Source: Planctomycetaceae bacterium (lineage in GTDB: Bacteria; Planctomycetota; Planctomycetia; Pirellulales; Pirellulaceae). Taken from it: a DNA stretch of 64,000 bases. The stretch lies in NCBI GenBank assembly GCA_002726245.1, contig PBSM01000096.1, positions 1 to 64,000 of the forward strand, in the 5' to 3' direction. Every line of letters starts with the position of its first letter. Position 1 is the first letter of the stretch. Positions 1-8,930 of the stretch are shown piece after piece. Made by a program: the position numbers and the translations under genes. Under the pieces are notes generated by a model. That model made no database searches, had not been told where the DNA came from, and was given only the letters and a program-made list of their open reading frames with translations.

Positions 1-72
1 GCTCTGCCTCACGGCCCCAAGCACCGCAAATTGTCGATGCTCTTCCAGGACCTGATTGCCCTCGCCGCGTGA
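1..72 (+). CDS. 3' end of an unidentified gene (partial)
   Basis: An open frame runs from the window edge to a TGA at 70-72 and encodes the last 23 residues of a protein (ending LFQDLIALAA). The 5' part lies outside the window. The tail is too short to assign to a family. It lies immediately before the decayed kinase gene, whose first recognisable codons overlap it in another frame, so the two may have been an operon or the junction may be part of the same decay. Confidence 0.3.
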   Translation, partial: ALPHGPKHRKLSMLFQDLIALAA

Positions 73-661
73 TCCCCTAAAGTGCAGTTGGGCAGCGACC
101 GCCCTTTACGAGAACGAGGCGAGACTCATCGTCGTCAAGTTCAATCGTGAGCAGTCGATCCTAGGCCTTCCGATGAAATGACTTGGGCGAGCGCTGGCTC
201 GTCGAGAAACGAAGTTGCTTCAACGACTTGCGCCGGTTGAGAATGTGCCTGCCGCCTGCGTGGACGTCAATGTAAACGGGAATGTCGTTTCGACCGCTTC
301 TGCGCACGAATATGTTCCCGGCAGGTCACTCCTCGCTACAGATCAAGTTGATGACGGCTTCTTTCCGCGTCTGTCGATGTTACTTAGCAAAATGCACAAA
401 CACGGTATCGCGTATGTGGACTTACACAAACGCGACAACATCCTTATCGACAACAACGGCGCGCCGCACCTGCTCGACTTCCAGATTAGCATGCACTTGC
501 CGTAGCGATGCCCATTCTCGTATGTCTTGAACATCCTGCAAAAATGCGATCGCTATCATGTCACGAAACACATGCTTCATTTTCGCCCTGACCAGTGCGA
601 CGAAGCGACTCGTCGCGCTGTACTTGATCCCCATCGTGGATTAAGGCACATCGGGTCATAG
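56..661 (+). pseudogene. Decayed InaA/RIO-like small kinase gene with two in-frame stops
   Basis: One frame encodes a small protein-kinase-like fold resembling lipopolysaccharide (InaA/Kdo) and RIO-type kinases. The catalytic loop HGIAYVDLHKRDN is encoded at about 398-439, followed by a metal-binding DFQ where classical kinases have DFG. The frame is broken by TGA at 179-181 and TAG at 503-505, but recognisable protein continues on both sides up to the TAG at 659-661. Both stops sit where a Trp codon (TGG) would be natural, so each can be explained by a single transition. No good start is visible; TTG at 56 is only the first possible one. The intact length would be about 200 residues. Family identity is from motif recognition; inactivation is seen directly. 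Confidence 0.6.
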
Positions 662-996
662 CCGTACCATTCCGAACGCTTCGCCGATGGTTGCTCGTCC
701 GCATCGAGGTTCGACGAGGTGATGGTATGGCTTCGTCCGAACACGCGTCGCACGAAGCGCCGAGCGATGCAGCTATTCTTCCGTTTCCTGGTCCAAGCGA
801 GGAACGAGCACGACCATCTGCTTCTTCTTCCGATGCCAGCTACCAGCACGCGGCTTAGGGAATGGCGCGGACTTAAGGATGTTGATTGCCTGGAGGGCTC
901 CACCGACGCGGGGTCGGTGGAGCCGCGATACAGCTTAAGTCCACGCCATTCGTGCGGCTTAGGCACGGTTTCCGGCTTCTCCGGTCAACACCCGGA
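662..996. other. Gene-free stretch with a nested palindrome
   Basis: No convincing gene. Open frames here are made by the inverted repeat described at 861-949. The rest shows no further structure that I can support. Confidence 0.5.
861..949. repeat. Nested inverted repeat (REP/MITE-like)
   Basis: Outer arms 861-877 and 933-949 pair with one mismatch around the core ACTTAAG. Inner arms 896-907 (GGCTCCACCGAC) and 913-924 pair perfectly around a 5-base loop. The inner core CCACCGAC..GTCGG recurs four times at 11101-11295, so it is a dispersed repeat family rather than a lone terminator. Confidence 0.7.
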
Positions 997-2133
997 CTAG
1001 GTGCGCATGAGGATGCGAAGCCCTTCCATCACGCGCATGAATCGGTTACGAGCTCTCTCGACAAGCTGAGTTTCCGCGATGTCTCGCGCCCGTTTTGCCT
1101 GCAAGTCTCGCGGGGCCATCTTGACCTTGCCGCTGGCGATGTCCATCTCTTCACGCCGAACCCGTTGCGCCCGCTGGGTGGCGGCCGCTATGAACTGGTT
1201 GGACATGCCTTCGATCGCCCTCGATGCCTCCTGGTACTTCCCTAGACGAAACTCGCGATCTCGTAGATGCGCGATCTGATCTGCACCGGGAACGAGTCGG
1301 CAACGCGACGCGGCGTCCATCAGTTGCGTGAAGGCACCCACATCCAGCACGGCGTCTCGTGCCCGGATGTCAAGCAAGTTTGCCTGCTGGACATCCTCCG
1401 GCGACCCAGCTAACTCGCCCTGACGTAAAATCGAGCCGGCGGTTAACGGCTTGGAGGCCTTAGTGCAAAGCTGGACCAATCGCCGCCTTCTGCCAAGATC
1501 CAAGAACTTTGTCTTCGATAGCGAGACGAGTTGTTCGCCAGAGACGGCATCTTCCGGCGAGATATCATTGCTACTCGGATCTGCGGCCGCGATGCGGATG
1601 AAGTAGTCACGGTCGTTGTCTCGTAGGAAGTAGCATGTGTGGCTTCGAATCGTGTGATCGGCAGCGACTTCCTGGACTTCAAAGTGCCGACGGATGACTT
1701 GAAACCTGGCGTCTCGCGAATCGGTGCTCTCGTATTCGAGAATGAGATCGGCCGGGAGCTGCGGAGGGACCGGCGACTTGCCAGTTGCCTGGACCGGTGC
1801 ATTGGACGAGCTTTCCTGGGTCGGTTGGGCAACGGCTTGGCGGTTCAACGCGGTAAGAACTTCATCAAACTTCACCAGCGCGTGGCGATACTTTTCCTGC
1901 TTGCTCGCAACTCGTTTGGCCTCCTCTTTGGTTGCCTCGGCTTCAACTTGGCTCAGATCCTTCTTGAGCGTCCGCAGGTGAGCCTTTTCGTAACGGTCCC
2001 TGACATTACCGACGATCTCCATCGCCACGGAATAGTCGCCTTGTCCGGCCGCCGCCGCTGCATCCTGAAGAGAATTCGCGAATTTGGCTCCTCGGATGAG
2101 AGCATACAGATCCTGAATGTCCGTCTCGATCAC
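997..2133 (-). CDS. Unknown protein, coiled-coil rich
   Basis: A 378-residue protein from a GTG start (CAC at 2131-2133). I do not recognise a family. Residues about 55-110 are rich in Lys, Glu and Ala and look like a coiled coil. A Pro/Ser/Gln linker follows near 105-130, then a mixed globular part, then a basic, helical C-terminus (about 290-378) with many Arg and Gln. There is no signal peptide or membrane segment, so it is probably cytoplasmic. It lies downstream of the pectin-related genes on the same strand, about 100 bases after the amidohydrolase gene, and could be co-transcribed, but its content does not suggest a linked role. Confidence 0.6.
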   Translation of the reverse strand: MIETDIQDLYALIRGAKFANSLQDAAAAAGQGDYSVAMEIVGNVRDRYEKAHLRTLKKDLSQVEAEATKEEAKRVASKQEKYRHALVKFDEVLTALNRQAVAQPTQESSSNAPVQATGKSPVPPQLPADLILEYESTDSRDARFQVIRRHFEVQEVAADHTIRSHTCYFLRDNDRDYFIRIAAADPSSNDISPEDAVSGEQLVSLSKTKFLDLGRRRRLVQLCTKASKPLTAGSILRQGELAGSPEDVQQANLLDIRARDAVLDVGAFTQLMDAASRCRLVPGADQIAHLRDREFRLGKYQEASRAIEGMSNQFIAAATQRAQRVRREEMDIASGKVKMAPRDLQAKRARDIAETQLVERARNRFMRVMEGLRILMRT

Positions 2134-2236
2134 AATAGGTCTTCTCGGTCAGCGTTCTCTAGTCGCCGACTTGTCGATGAGCGTTGGGGTCTGACACTGT
2201 TCAGGCAGCCAATCCATCGAATCCGCGACGCGGCGG

Positions 2237-3163
2237 CTAGACGTTCAGCAACTGCCTCGCATTGCTACGAAAGATCTTCTCGGCAACCTCCGGCGGCAGG
2301 GTCAGCTTCTGTTCGAACAACTCGAACTGCGGAACGTCTTGTTCGGGCGCTAAGAAGTCGGTGCCGAACATGATGCGGTTCTGACGGCGAATCAGGAACT
2401 CGCGGCCGAATTCCAGGTCACGACTGATCGAATTAGCGCCGCTCCCCGCGGATAGTTCGCCGTAGATGTTTGGATACTTCTCCATCAAGTTGTCGATCGC
2501 GCCGCCAGGCACTGTCTTCCCCTTCGGATAGCCACCGAGTTCAGCTTGCGTGGCATCACCCGAAATGGATGCCCACCAACCGGGACCGTGACCAACAAAG
2601 TTGGTGTTCGGATTCTCCTTAAGCACCTTTTCTAAACCGGGCAGGCCAGGCTTGTCGGTATTGCGTTGGTTGTCCAAGTGAAACAGCACCGGCAAACCGG
2701 CTTCGCCGCAAGCCGCAAACAAAGCCATGTTGCGAGGATCGTCGAACGGAATACCTGGCTTGCTTTCGCCAAAGCCTTTCGCTCCCGCTGCAATGTACTT
2801 CTGCAACATCTCGACCAAGCCCTTATGGCCTCCGCGAAACGACGTTCGAGGGTCGATCGAGCAGAATGGAATCAATCGATCGCGATAGGGCTTCGTCGTC
2901 GCTAGCACAAAGTCAGACGTCAATGGATAACTGGAGGATTCGGGATTAATGAGCGGCAAGATGACAGCTTGCGAGATGTCGTGCGCGTCCATCCACCTCA
3001 GCAGCACCTCCGCGGTCAGCACTTGCGTCGTGTTCCAGGTCTGGCCCAGATGTGTGTGCATGTCAAAGTAACGGCCCGGCGGATACTTCTTCTCGTCGGC
3101 ATGTGTGAGAGTTGCTGTTGCTGCTGTCGCCATTCCGGCGAGGAAGCTTCGTCGATCAAGCAT
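2237..3163 (-). CDS. Exported amidohydrolase (amidohydrolase 2 family)
   Basis: A 308-residue metal-dependent hydrolase of the TIM-barrel amidohydrolase 2 family, which acts on C-N, C-O or C-C bonds of small cyclic or aromatic acids and lactones. The N-terminus has a twin-arginine-like start (RRSFLAGM, residues 4-11), then an Ala/Thr-rich stretch, suggesting Tat export. The metal-binding HTH (His36, Thr37, His38) is visible, and a conserved MFGTDF motif near the C-terminus supplies the usual catalytic Asp. A GGAG ribosome site lies just upstream of the ATG. It follows the beta-helix gene by 34 bases on the same strand, so it is probably the third gene of a pectin-related operon, where it may process a degradation product; that role is inference. 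Confidence 0.8.
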   Translation of the reverse strand: MLDRRSFLAGMATAATATLTHADEKKYPPGRYFDMHTHLGQTWNTTQVLTAEVLLRWMDAHDISQAVILPLINPESSSYPLTSDFVLATTKPYRDRLIPFCSIDPRTSFRGGHKGLVEMLQKYIAAGAKGFGESKPGIPFDDPRNMALFAACGEAGLPVLFHLDNQRNTDKPGLPGLEKVLKENPNTNFVGHGPGWWASISGDATQAELGGYPKGKTVPGGAIDNLMEKYPNIYGELSAGSGANSISRDLEFGREFLIRRQNRIMFGTDFLAPEQDVPQFELFEQKLTLPPEVAEKIFRSNARQLLNV

Positions 3164-3197
3164 GGTCTGTATCTCCGGGTGAGTCGCCCGCTTTCGT

Positions 3198-4571
3198 TCA
3201 CGATTGCCGAATCATATTGCCTTCGACGGTCCCGTGGCTCTGCTGGTACATGATAGCGGCGTCGGTTCCGTGGCTCACGCTGTTGCCGTGGATCCACGCA
3301 TCACGGCTCTCTCCAGCAACGCGGATCGCCGCCAGCATTCCCCGCAGGCTCGAGTCTTCCGCGATGGAATTACCCTGGATGTGGCAATTCATTGAATCCA
3401 CGATGTCGATTCCGCGAAAACGCGGATTACCGATCTGGCAACCTGAGACCATGATCTCGCTCGAGTCTCGGATCGTCAGCGAGCCACCCTTCTCTCTGCT
3501 TCCCAACCAGCAGTCGTTGATGATGTTTCCCGTCAGGACGCAGCCAACGCAACGCTGCAACAGGATGCCATCCGTCGTCTTTGGCGCGTAGCTGGCGGGA
3601 CGACTGAAGCAGGTGTTCGAGCCGAGCGTGACGTAGTTGCTATTGAGCAACTCGACGTTCAATGCCTGACCGCCGTAGATCGTATTACCGGTGATGCTGA
3701 TTTTGGCTCCGTGGTTGATGACGATGTTCTTATCACGGCTGCCGAGAACGTTTCCTGTAATGTTGACCAGCCGGATACCGTCCCGGGTTTCAGCAACTTT
3801 GCCAACGATTAAGACATTTGCACCGGGCGCGTCTAGTGTGGCTTGCAGCGTGTTACTCGCGATTGTGTACTCGCTGATGATACCTTCCGGAGCAATCAAG
3901 ACGATCTCGCCGCTCTGTTCCGCACCTTCGCCTTCGTAACCGGAGTTGTACTCGATGTCGTTGCCGGTGATCTGGATATTGTGAACGTCGCCGTTCTTCT
4001 GCCGGATACCGGCTCGTTTGCAGTAACTGACGTGATTCGCGGAGATGATTACTTGGTGAAGGTTGCACTCGTCAAAGAAAACGCCCGTATCGTGGCAGTC
4101 GAAGATATGCGACGCGTTGAGCAGGAAATTGCGATTGCGTTCGACAAGATGAACGCCGAATCGGCAGCGACGAATCAAAGTGTTTTGAATCGTCGTTTGC
4201 ATCGTGCGACGCAGTTCGATCCCGTCGGCCTCAGGATGATCACCGAGAATCTCCAACCCGCTTACGATCGGCATCCGTTCGCGGTCCCAGGTGTGTGGCT
4301 TGAAGCTGTTAGGCGTCGCCGTCCCTTGGTGATCGCCGAGAATCCGAAACGCCGGCCCCGGCCCAGCCATCACGACACGAGCCGTCCCCTGATCGCCACG
4401 AAGTCCCAAGTAGCCGTGCTTGTGCGTGTCGAGGACGATCGGCCGTGTGATGCGATACGTGCCCTTGGCCAGATGTAGAGCACCATCGCCGTCATCAACT
4501 GCATGCTGCAAGGCTGCGGTATCGTCTGTCTGACCGTCACCCGCGGCTCCGAAGTTTCTCGCTTGTGACAT
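3198..4571 (-). CDS. Right-handed parallel beta-helix protein (pectate-lyase superfamily)
   Basis: A 457-residue protein opening with the FGAAGDGQTDDTAAL motif (residues 7-21), typical of the pectate lyase 3 / polygalacturonase-like beta-helix fold. Many short repeats with N-x-(I/V)-x-x-N-x-I spacing follow through residue 450. I see no signal peptide. The family contains polysaccharide lyases, hydrolases and carbohydrate epimerases, so the exact reaction cannot be read from the sequence. It starts two bases after the stop of the PL10 lyase gene, which strongly suggests co-translation and a shared role in uronic-acid polysaccharide breakdown. Confidence 0.8.
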   Translation of the reverse strand: MSQARNFGAAGDGQTDDTAALQHAVDDGDGALHLAKGTYRITRPIVLDTHKHGYLGLRGDQGTARVVMAGPGPAFRILGDHQGTATPNSFKPHTWDRERMPIVSGLEILGDHPEADGIELRRTMQTTIQNTLIRRCRFGVHLVERNRNFLLNASHIFDCHDTGVFFDECNLHQVIISANHVSYCKRAGIRQKNGDVHNIQITGNDIEYNSGYEGEGAEQSGEIVLIAPEGIISEYTIASNTLQATLDAPGANVLIVGKVAETRDGIRLVNITGNVLGSRDKNIVINHGAKISITGNTIYGGQALNVELLNSNYVTLGSNTCFSRPASYAPKTTDGILLQRCVGCVLTGNIINDCWLGSREKGGSLTIRDSSEIMVSGCQIGNPRFRGIDIVDSMNCHIQGNSIAEDSSLRGMLAAIRVAGESRDAWIHGNSVSHGTDAAIMYQQSHGTVEGNMIRQS

Positions 4572-4573
4572 GT

Positions 4574-6010
4574 CTACTTACTCGCCGCGATAAACTTACT
4601 CAATGTTTGGACATTAGCGATGAAAGTAGTCGTTTCGATGACTTGCACATTGTCACCGTCCTCGTAAGCACGCAATCGACCTGTCTCGACCCACGCTCCG
4701 CGCTTGTCCAAGGCATTGACAACTTGTTCCGCTTGTTTGGCCAGCGAGGGTGACATCTTGTAGGAGGGCTTCACGCCGCGAGTCTTCAGCGAGGCCGGAT
4801 CAGCTCGTAGGAGCTTGTCGTACTCCGACTGTAGCCGAGTAACTCGCGAGCTGACTTTGAATCCGTAATGCGTCGGCATGTCGTCATCTTTGTAAGTCAG
4901 CTCGTACTTCTTCGTGAAGTAGAGCGGTCGATTTGTCTTCAGCTCGTAAAAGCGAGCAAGCTGACCATTCGGTAACTCGGAAGCCTTTAGGTACTTCAGT
5001 GCTCGCGGGATCGGTTCCAAGAACTTCCGATCGCCTGTCTCGCGATAGATCGACATCAGCGTGCGGATCACGCCTTGCGATTCGCCACCCGTAACCGAAG
5101 CAGGTTCGAAACGGCGGGCCCATGCGGGACTCATCTCGGCATCGTACTGTTGGGCCCAGGCAGGTTGCGGTTCGGGCATCTGCGCCAGGATGATGAAGTC
5201 GCCGGCCTGTTTGGCGGCATCTCCGTATCGATGATCTTCGTAGATTCGTTCCGCTTCGAACATCGTCGCGATTGTGTCGGCAATCGTATCGTCGTTGAAG
5301 GTGTAGAAGCTGCGATAGTCCTTCTTGGGATGAGTGCGTGACCAAGTCTTCGGATAACGTGCGTTGAGAACCGGATGCTTGGCTGGATCTGACGGCTCGC
5401 TAAAACGCTGAGGCCAGGCACCGTTCGGATACTGTACCTGCAGCAGAGCAGCGAGCGCGTAGTCGATACATGCATGGACCTTCTTATCTTTGAAGTCCAA
5501 AGCACGATCGACTCGCATGAGATAACGCAAGGCGGACTGGGTCGTATCGTCATCGAGAGTCGTGACGTTGCGTGCTCCCTCGCCACCTCCATCGAAGCGG
5601 TACGCGTATTTCAGGCGAGGCTTCTTATCGAACTCGATACGATAGTCCCAGCCGCCTGATCGCAGTTGGCCTTTGACGAGAGCGTGCGCTGTCTCTCTCG
5701 CGGCCTGAAGGTACTTGTCGTCATCAGTCGCCTCATAGGCAAACAGGAAGGCACCGCCAACGGTCGGCGTACCGGGTGGCTGTACCCAGGCCGTCGTCTT
5801 GGATGCGAGGTTTTCACCTTCCTGTTTTGAAAGGTCTGCACTGTACCGCCACAAGTACGCTCCGCTGGCCGAAACGTCTGTGCGGAAGAAGTCTACGGCA
5901 CGCTGGAGCGCAGCCGACGCTTCTCGCTTCGAAAGCGGATCAGCTTTAGCTTGGCCGGAGACTGCCGCCACAAGCGCGCACACAACCACAACAACCGCGT
6001 TACGAATCAT
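4574..6010 (-). CDS. Secreted pectate lyase, family PL10
   Basis: A 478-residue protein with a signal peptide (residues 1-23, hydrophobic core VVVVVCALVAAV, cleavage near AKA). The mature part has the alpha-toroid features of family 10 pectate lyases (pectic acid lyase): LRSGGWDYR near residue 117, TLDDDTTQSALRYLM near 150 and QYPNGAWPQRF near 195. These enzymes cleave polygalacturonate by beta-elimination, with calcium and a catalytic Arg; the substrate is inferred from the family. It is the first gene of a minus-strand operon with the beta-helix protein and amidohydrolase. Start at 6010 is favoured by the signal peptide and by a GGAGAG stretch a few bases upstream. Confidence 0.85.
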   Translation of the reverse strand: MIRNAVVVVVCALVAAVSGQAKADPLSKREASAALQRAVDFFRTDVSASGAYLWRYSADLSKQEGENLASKTTAWVQPPGTPTVGGAFLFAYEATDDDKYLQAARETAHALVKGQLRSGGWDYRIEFDKKPRLKYAYRFDGGGEGARNVTTLDDDTTQSALRYLMRVDRALDFKDKKVHACIDYALAALLQVQYPNGAWPQRFSEPSDPAKHPVLNARYPKTWSRTHPKKDYRSFYTFNDDTIADTIATMFEAERIYEDHRYGDAAKQAGDFIILAQMPEPQPAWAQQYDAEMSPAWARRFEPASVTGGESQGVIRTLMSIYRETGDRKFLEPIPRALKYLKASELPNGQLARFYELKTNRPLYFTKKYELTYKDDDMPTHYGFKVSSRVTRLQSEYDKLLRADPASLKTRGVKPSYKMSPSLAKQAEQVVNALDKRGAWVETGRLRAYEDGDNVQVIETTTFIANVQTLSKFIAASK

Positions 6011-6142
6011 TTCAGCTCTCCTTCTTATCGCCTAGGGGCTACGACGCGTAGCCCAATGCACGATTCTTCTGTAGAGCATAGCGGAACGGGTGGGAGGTTG
6101 CACGCTGCGGCGGGACGCCAGTGCGGTGGGGAGCCGAATCGC

Positions 6143-6499
6143 CTAGCGGCGGTATCGACCGAATCGGCGGGTACGCGTTGTGTAGCGGTTCGACGAAGAC
6201 GATCTGCCGCGAGCGCCGCGGGAGCTAGTTGCCGGTTGAGATGCGGCTCCTGTTTCCGTGTTCGCTTCGGATTCGACTTCCTCTAGCGATGCCACTTGGT
6301 CGGGTTCGGACTCCGTTTCCGAGTCGGCGGCATCGGCGGACGGTGTTAGCGTGGAAGCAACAGGAAGTACGGGCGCGACGACCGTCACGCGACATATTCC
6401 TGACGATCACGAACCGCCTCGGCGAGCTGCGGACAACTCTCCCTGTAGGCATCCGGCCAGTATCACGCCGGCAAGAAAGATCTGCACTCTTCTAATCAC
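6143..6499 (-). pseudogene. Small lipoprotein gene interrupted by TGA
   Basis: A GTG at 6497-6499, preceded by a GAGAAGAGAGG ribosome site, opens a lipoprotein-like leader (VIRRVQIFLAGVILAGC) with an LAGC lipobox. The frame meets TGA at 6407-6409 after 30 codons and then stays open without further stops to 6143, giving an acidic middle (many Glu, Asp, Ser) and an Arg/Ser-rich tail. One TGG-to-TGA change would explain it. Codon choice remains gene-like after the stop. The function is unknown. A truncated 30-residue lipopeptide is the alternative. Confidence 0.45.
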
Positions 6500-6926
6500 T
6501 TGTAACCTCTCTTCTCCAAAATCGAGTTCATGGAACTGAAACAAACCAGCGACTCTATCGGCTTGGTGTCGGAGGTCAAGTGTCAAGAATAAACCCTTGT
6601 AACTAACGGTTTTTCGTAAGTAATTCTGCTTGGCAGGGCGAATCTATGTGGCCGGCTGTGTCCGTCCGGAACGTCGTCGTGGCTGTCAGGCAATGCCCCT
6701 AACTAAAGTTCTGCAAGTATGTTACGCATCGCTCCGAGTGGACATTGTTGACACGAATCCGCAACAGTTTTTACCTAGATGCAATCTGGCCGAATTGACA
6801 CTATGATTGGGTGATTAACTTGCGTCATTCTCTGCGCGGAGTCTGTGCGTGCTCGCGAGTTGTCGGGAATTCGTAGTGCCCCGCAGTCGCTCATTTCGGT
6901 TTGGAGCTTTTCTGTTTGAAGAGGTA
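6500..6926. other. Divergent intergenic region
   Basis: This lies between the minus-strand lipoprotein remnant and the plus-strand kinase. It must hold both promoters, but I see no element matching a strong sigma-70 consensus, no repeats and no RNA gene. GTG at 6849 extends the kinase frame upstream, but that stretch is not kinase-like. Confidence 0.4.
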
Positions 6927-8357
6927 ATGGGGAAAGGCCTGGTGGAATCTTCAGAGCGTGACCAGCGGGCGAACGACTCGGCGGACATTGGCGAGACAGC
7001 CATGTTCGGCGTCGATGCGGATGTCGCGTCTGAGGGGCCGGTGCGCGCTCGCATGGCGGGCGACTCCTTCGGCCGATATCGCTTGATGAAGACGCTTGGC
7101 GAAGGTGCCATGGGGTCGGTCTACCTCGCTCACGACGCGCAGCTCGATCGCAAGGTTGCACTGAAGATTCCGAAGTTTGATGCCAAGTCGGAATCGAAGC
7201 ACATCGAACGGTTTTTGCGCGAGGCACGCTCGGCGGCGACCTTGAGCCATCCGAACATTTGCCCTGTCTATGATGTCGGCGAGACCGATGGCACGCACTT
7301 CATGACGATGGCCTATATCCAGGGGCATACGCTGCAAGACTTCGTCAATCCCGAGAAGCCACAGCGTGATCGCAACGTTGCCAATGTTGTGCGGAAAATC
7401 GCGCTCGCGCTACATGAAGCCCACATCAACGGACTCGTGCATCGTGATGTCAAGCCTGGCAACGTGATGATCGACCAGCGCAACGAGCCGATCATCATGG
7501 ATTTCGGTTTGGCGCGGCAGATTGACGAGCATGACGACGCGCGTCTAACTCGCGACGGTGCGATACTCGGCTCGCCAGCATACATGTCTCCGGAACAGGT
7601 CGAAGGCAAAGCCAGCAAGATCGGCCCACACAGCGACTTGTACAGCCTTGGTGTCATCCTTTACGAGCTGCTAACGGGAAACTTGCCGTTCCAGGGATCC
7701 GTGGCATCGATCATCGGGCAGATCCTGGCGAAGGAACCTGTCAGTCCGCTGAAGTATCGCCCTGACCTGAGTCCGAAGCTCGTCGAGATCTGTCTCAAGG
7801 CGATCGCCAAGAAGCGCGAGGATCGCTATGCCTCGATGCAATCGATGGCGGCTGCTTTGATGGAGTTCTTGAAGTCGAAACCGGACGATGGAAAGAAATC
7901 GAAGCTGGAGCCTGCCCCGCAGCAAGCCCGAAAGAAGAAGACCGGGACCGACACAGATGCTGGCCTGAAGTTGAATACCGCGAACGTCTCGGTAACATGC
8001 GGCTGTGGTCAGCGGCTCGTTGCGAAGAAGGAAATGGCAGGCAAGATGGTTCGCTGCCCAAGTTGCAGCAATACGGTGCAACTGCCCAGGCCAAAGCAGA
8101 TCAATGTGTCTTGCCGTCACTGTGGCCAGCAGTTCAAGGCATTGGAAGAACTTGCGGGCAAAGCAGTGAAATGTCCAATGTGCACAAAACCGATTACCGT
8201 GCCGAACTCTGACGGGACCGCGGTCGTCGTACCCCAAATTGAAGTTACCTGTAGCTGTGGTCAGCAGTTTATGGCCTCGCGAGACCTCGCCGGGAAACGG
8301 GTAAAATGCACATCGTGCGGGGCGGCCCTAGTCATTCCGAATGCCGTGCTTAGCTAG
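6927..8357 (+). CDS. Ser/Thr protein kinase with three C-terminal zinc ribbons
   Basis: A 476-residue kinase. From the ATG at 6927 (GAAGAGG upstream) the glycine loop GEGAMGSV is at residues 58-65, the catalytic Lys at 80, HRDVKPGN at 172-179 and DFGLAR at 192-197, followed by SPAYMSPEQ, so the Hanks-type catalytic residues are complete. After about residue 325 comes a Lys-rich linker, then three related CxC/CxxC zinc-ribbon units of about 35-40 residues (each C-x-CGQ...GK.V.C..C) to the C-terminus. There is no membrane segment, so it acts in the cytoplasm. An upstream GTG at 6849 would add 26 residues without kinase similarity and lacks a good ribosome site. The targets are unknown; the ribbons may bind nucleic acid or a partner. 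Confidence 0.92.
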   Translation: MGKGLVESSERDQRANDSADIGETAMFGVDADVASEGPVRARMAGDSFGRYRLMKTLGEGAMGSVYLAHDAQLDRKVALKIPKFDAKSESKHIERFLREARSAATLSHPNICPVYDVGETDGTHFMTMAYIQGHTLQDFVNPEKPQRDRNVANVVRKIALALHEAHINGLVHRDVKPGNVMIDQRNEPIIMDFGLARQIDEHDDARLTRDGAILGSPAYMSPEQVEGKASKIGPHSDLYSLGVILYELLTGNLPFQGSVASIIGQILAKEPVSPLKYRPDLSPKLVEICLKAIAKKREDRYASMQSMAAALMEFLKSKPDDGKKSKLEPAPQQARKKKTGTDTDAGLKLNTANVSVTCGCGQRLVAKKEMAGKMVRCPSCSNTVQLPRPKQINVSCRHCGQQFKALEELAGKAVKCPMCTKPITVPNSDGTAVVVPQIEVTCSCGQQFMASRDLAGKRVKCTSCGAALVIPNAVLS

Positions 8358-8478
8358 TGTCTGCTGCAGAGTCTTGCACTTCTGGCGTCGGCGACACCTT
8401 CTAACCGCCCGCTCGGGGGTATTGTAATCGCTCCGCAAACGATTTCGTGTTTGTCGGGCCGATCCCACGCGGAAACCT

Positions 8479-8930
8479 GTGGTGGAAACAGATCGCAATC
8501 TACTTTTTGCATTACTTGCACTGCAGCTCGAGTACATCGATTCCGAGCAATTCGCGGCTGCTTGCGCCGCTTGGTCATCCGACAGGAGCACGCCGCTGGC
8601 CGAGCTGGTGCGCGAACGCAAGTGGCTTTCGGATGAGCAGCGAGACGAAGTCGAACGGCGGCTGGAGCAGAAGGTCGAACAGAACGGCGGCAACGCGGCG
8701 AAAACGCTGGCCCTTGAAGCAACGGTGGAGATGAGTCAGGCCGCGGCGGCTGCAACGAGGAGACTGAGCAAGGCAGCAGCATTGAGGAGACACTCGACTC
8801 GACCAGTCGATCCGTCGCCAAATCCACCTCGCCTCGCGATGACCTTGCTGCGACTTCGGCTGCGGAGTCGCAGCCGGGTGACGAATCGGCTGCCTCGCAA
8901 CACACGCAGTCCTATGGCCCTGGTGCTATG
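8479..8930 (+). pseudogene. N-terminal fragment of a Planctomycete Ser/Thr kinase
   Basis: The GTG at 8479 begins a stretch (DRNLLFALLALQLEYIDSEQF) typical of the N-terminal regulatory domain of large planctomycete Ser/Thr kinases. It continues through LAELVRERKWLSDEQRDEVE and a low-complexity linker. Near 8745 the coding signal moves to another frame (NEETEQGSSIEETLDS), so there is a frameshift. Around 8930 the linker (ending QSYGPG) runs straight into subtilase sequence. No kinase domain follows. It is a remnant joined by deletion to the next fragment. Confidence 0.6.

Noticed and set aside
3843-4478. 211-codon plus-strand frame inside the beta-helix gene
   Set aside because: It is an antisense shadow of an intact gene with clear family motifs.
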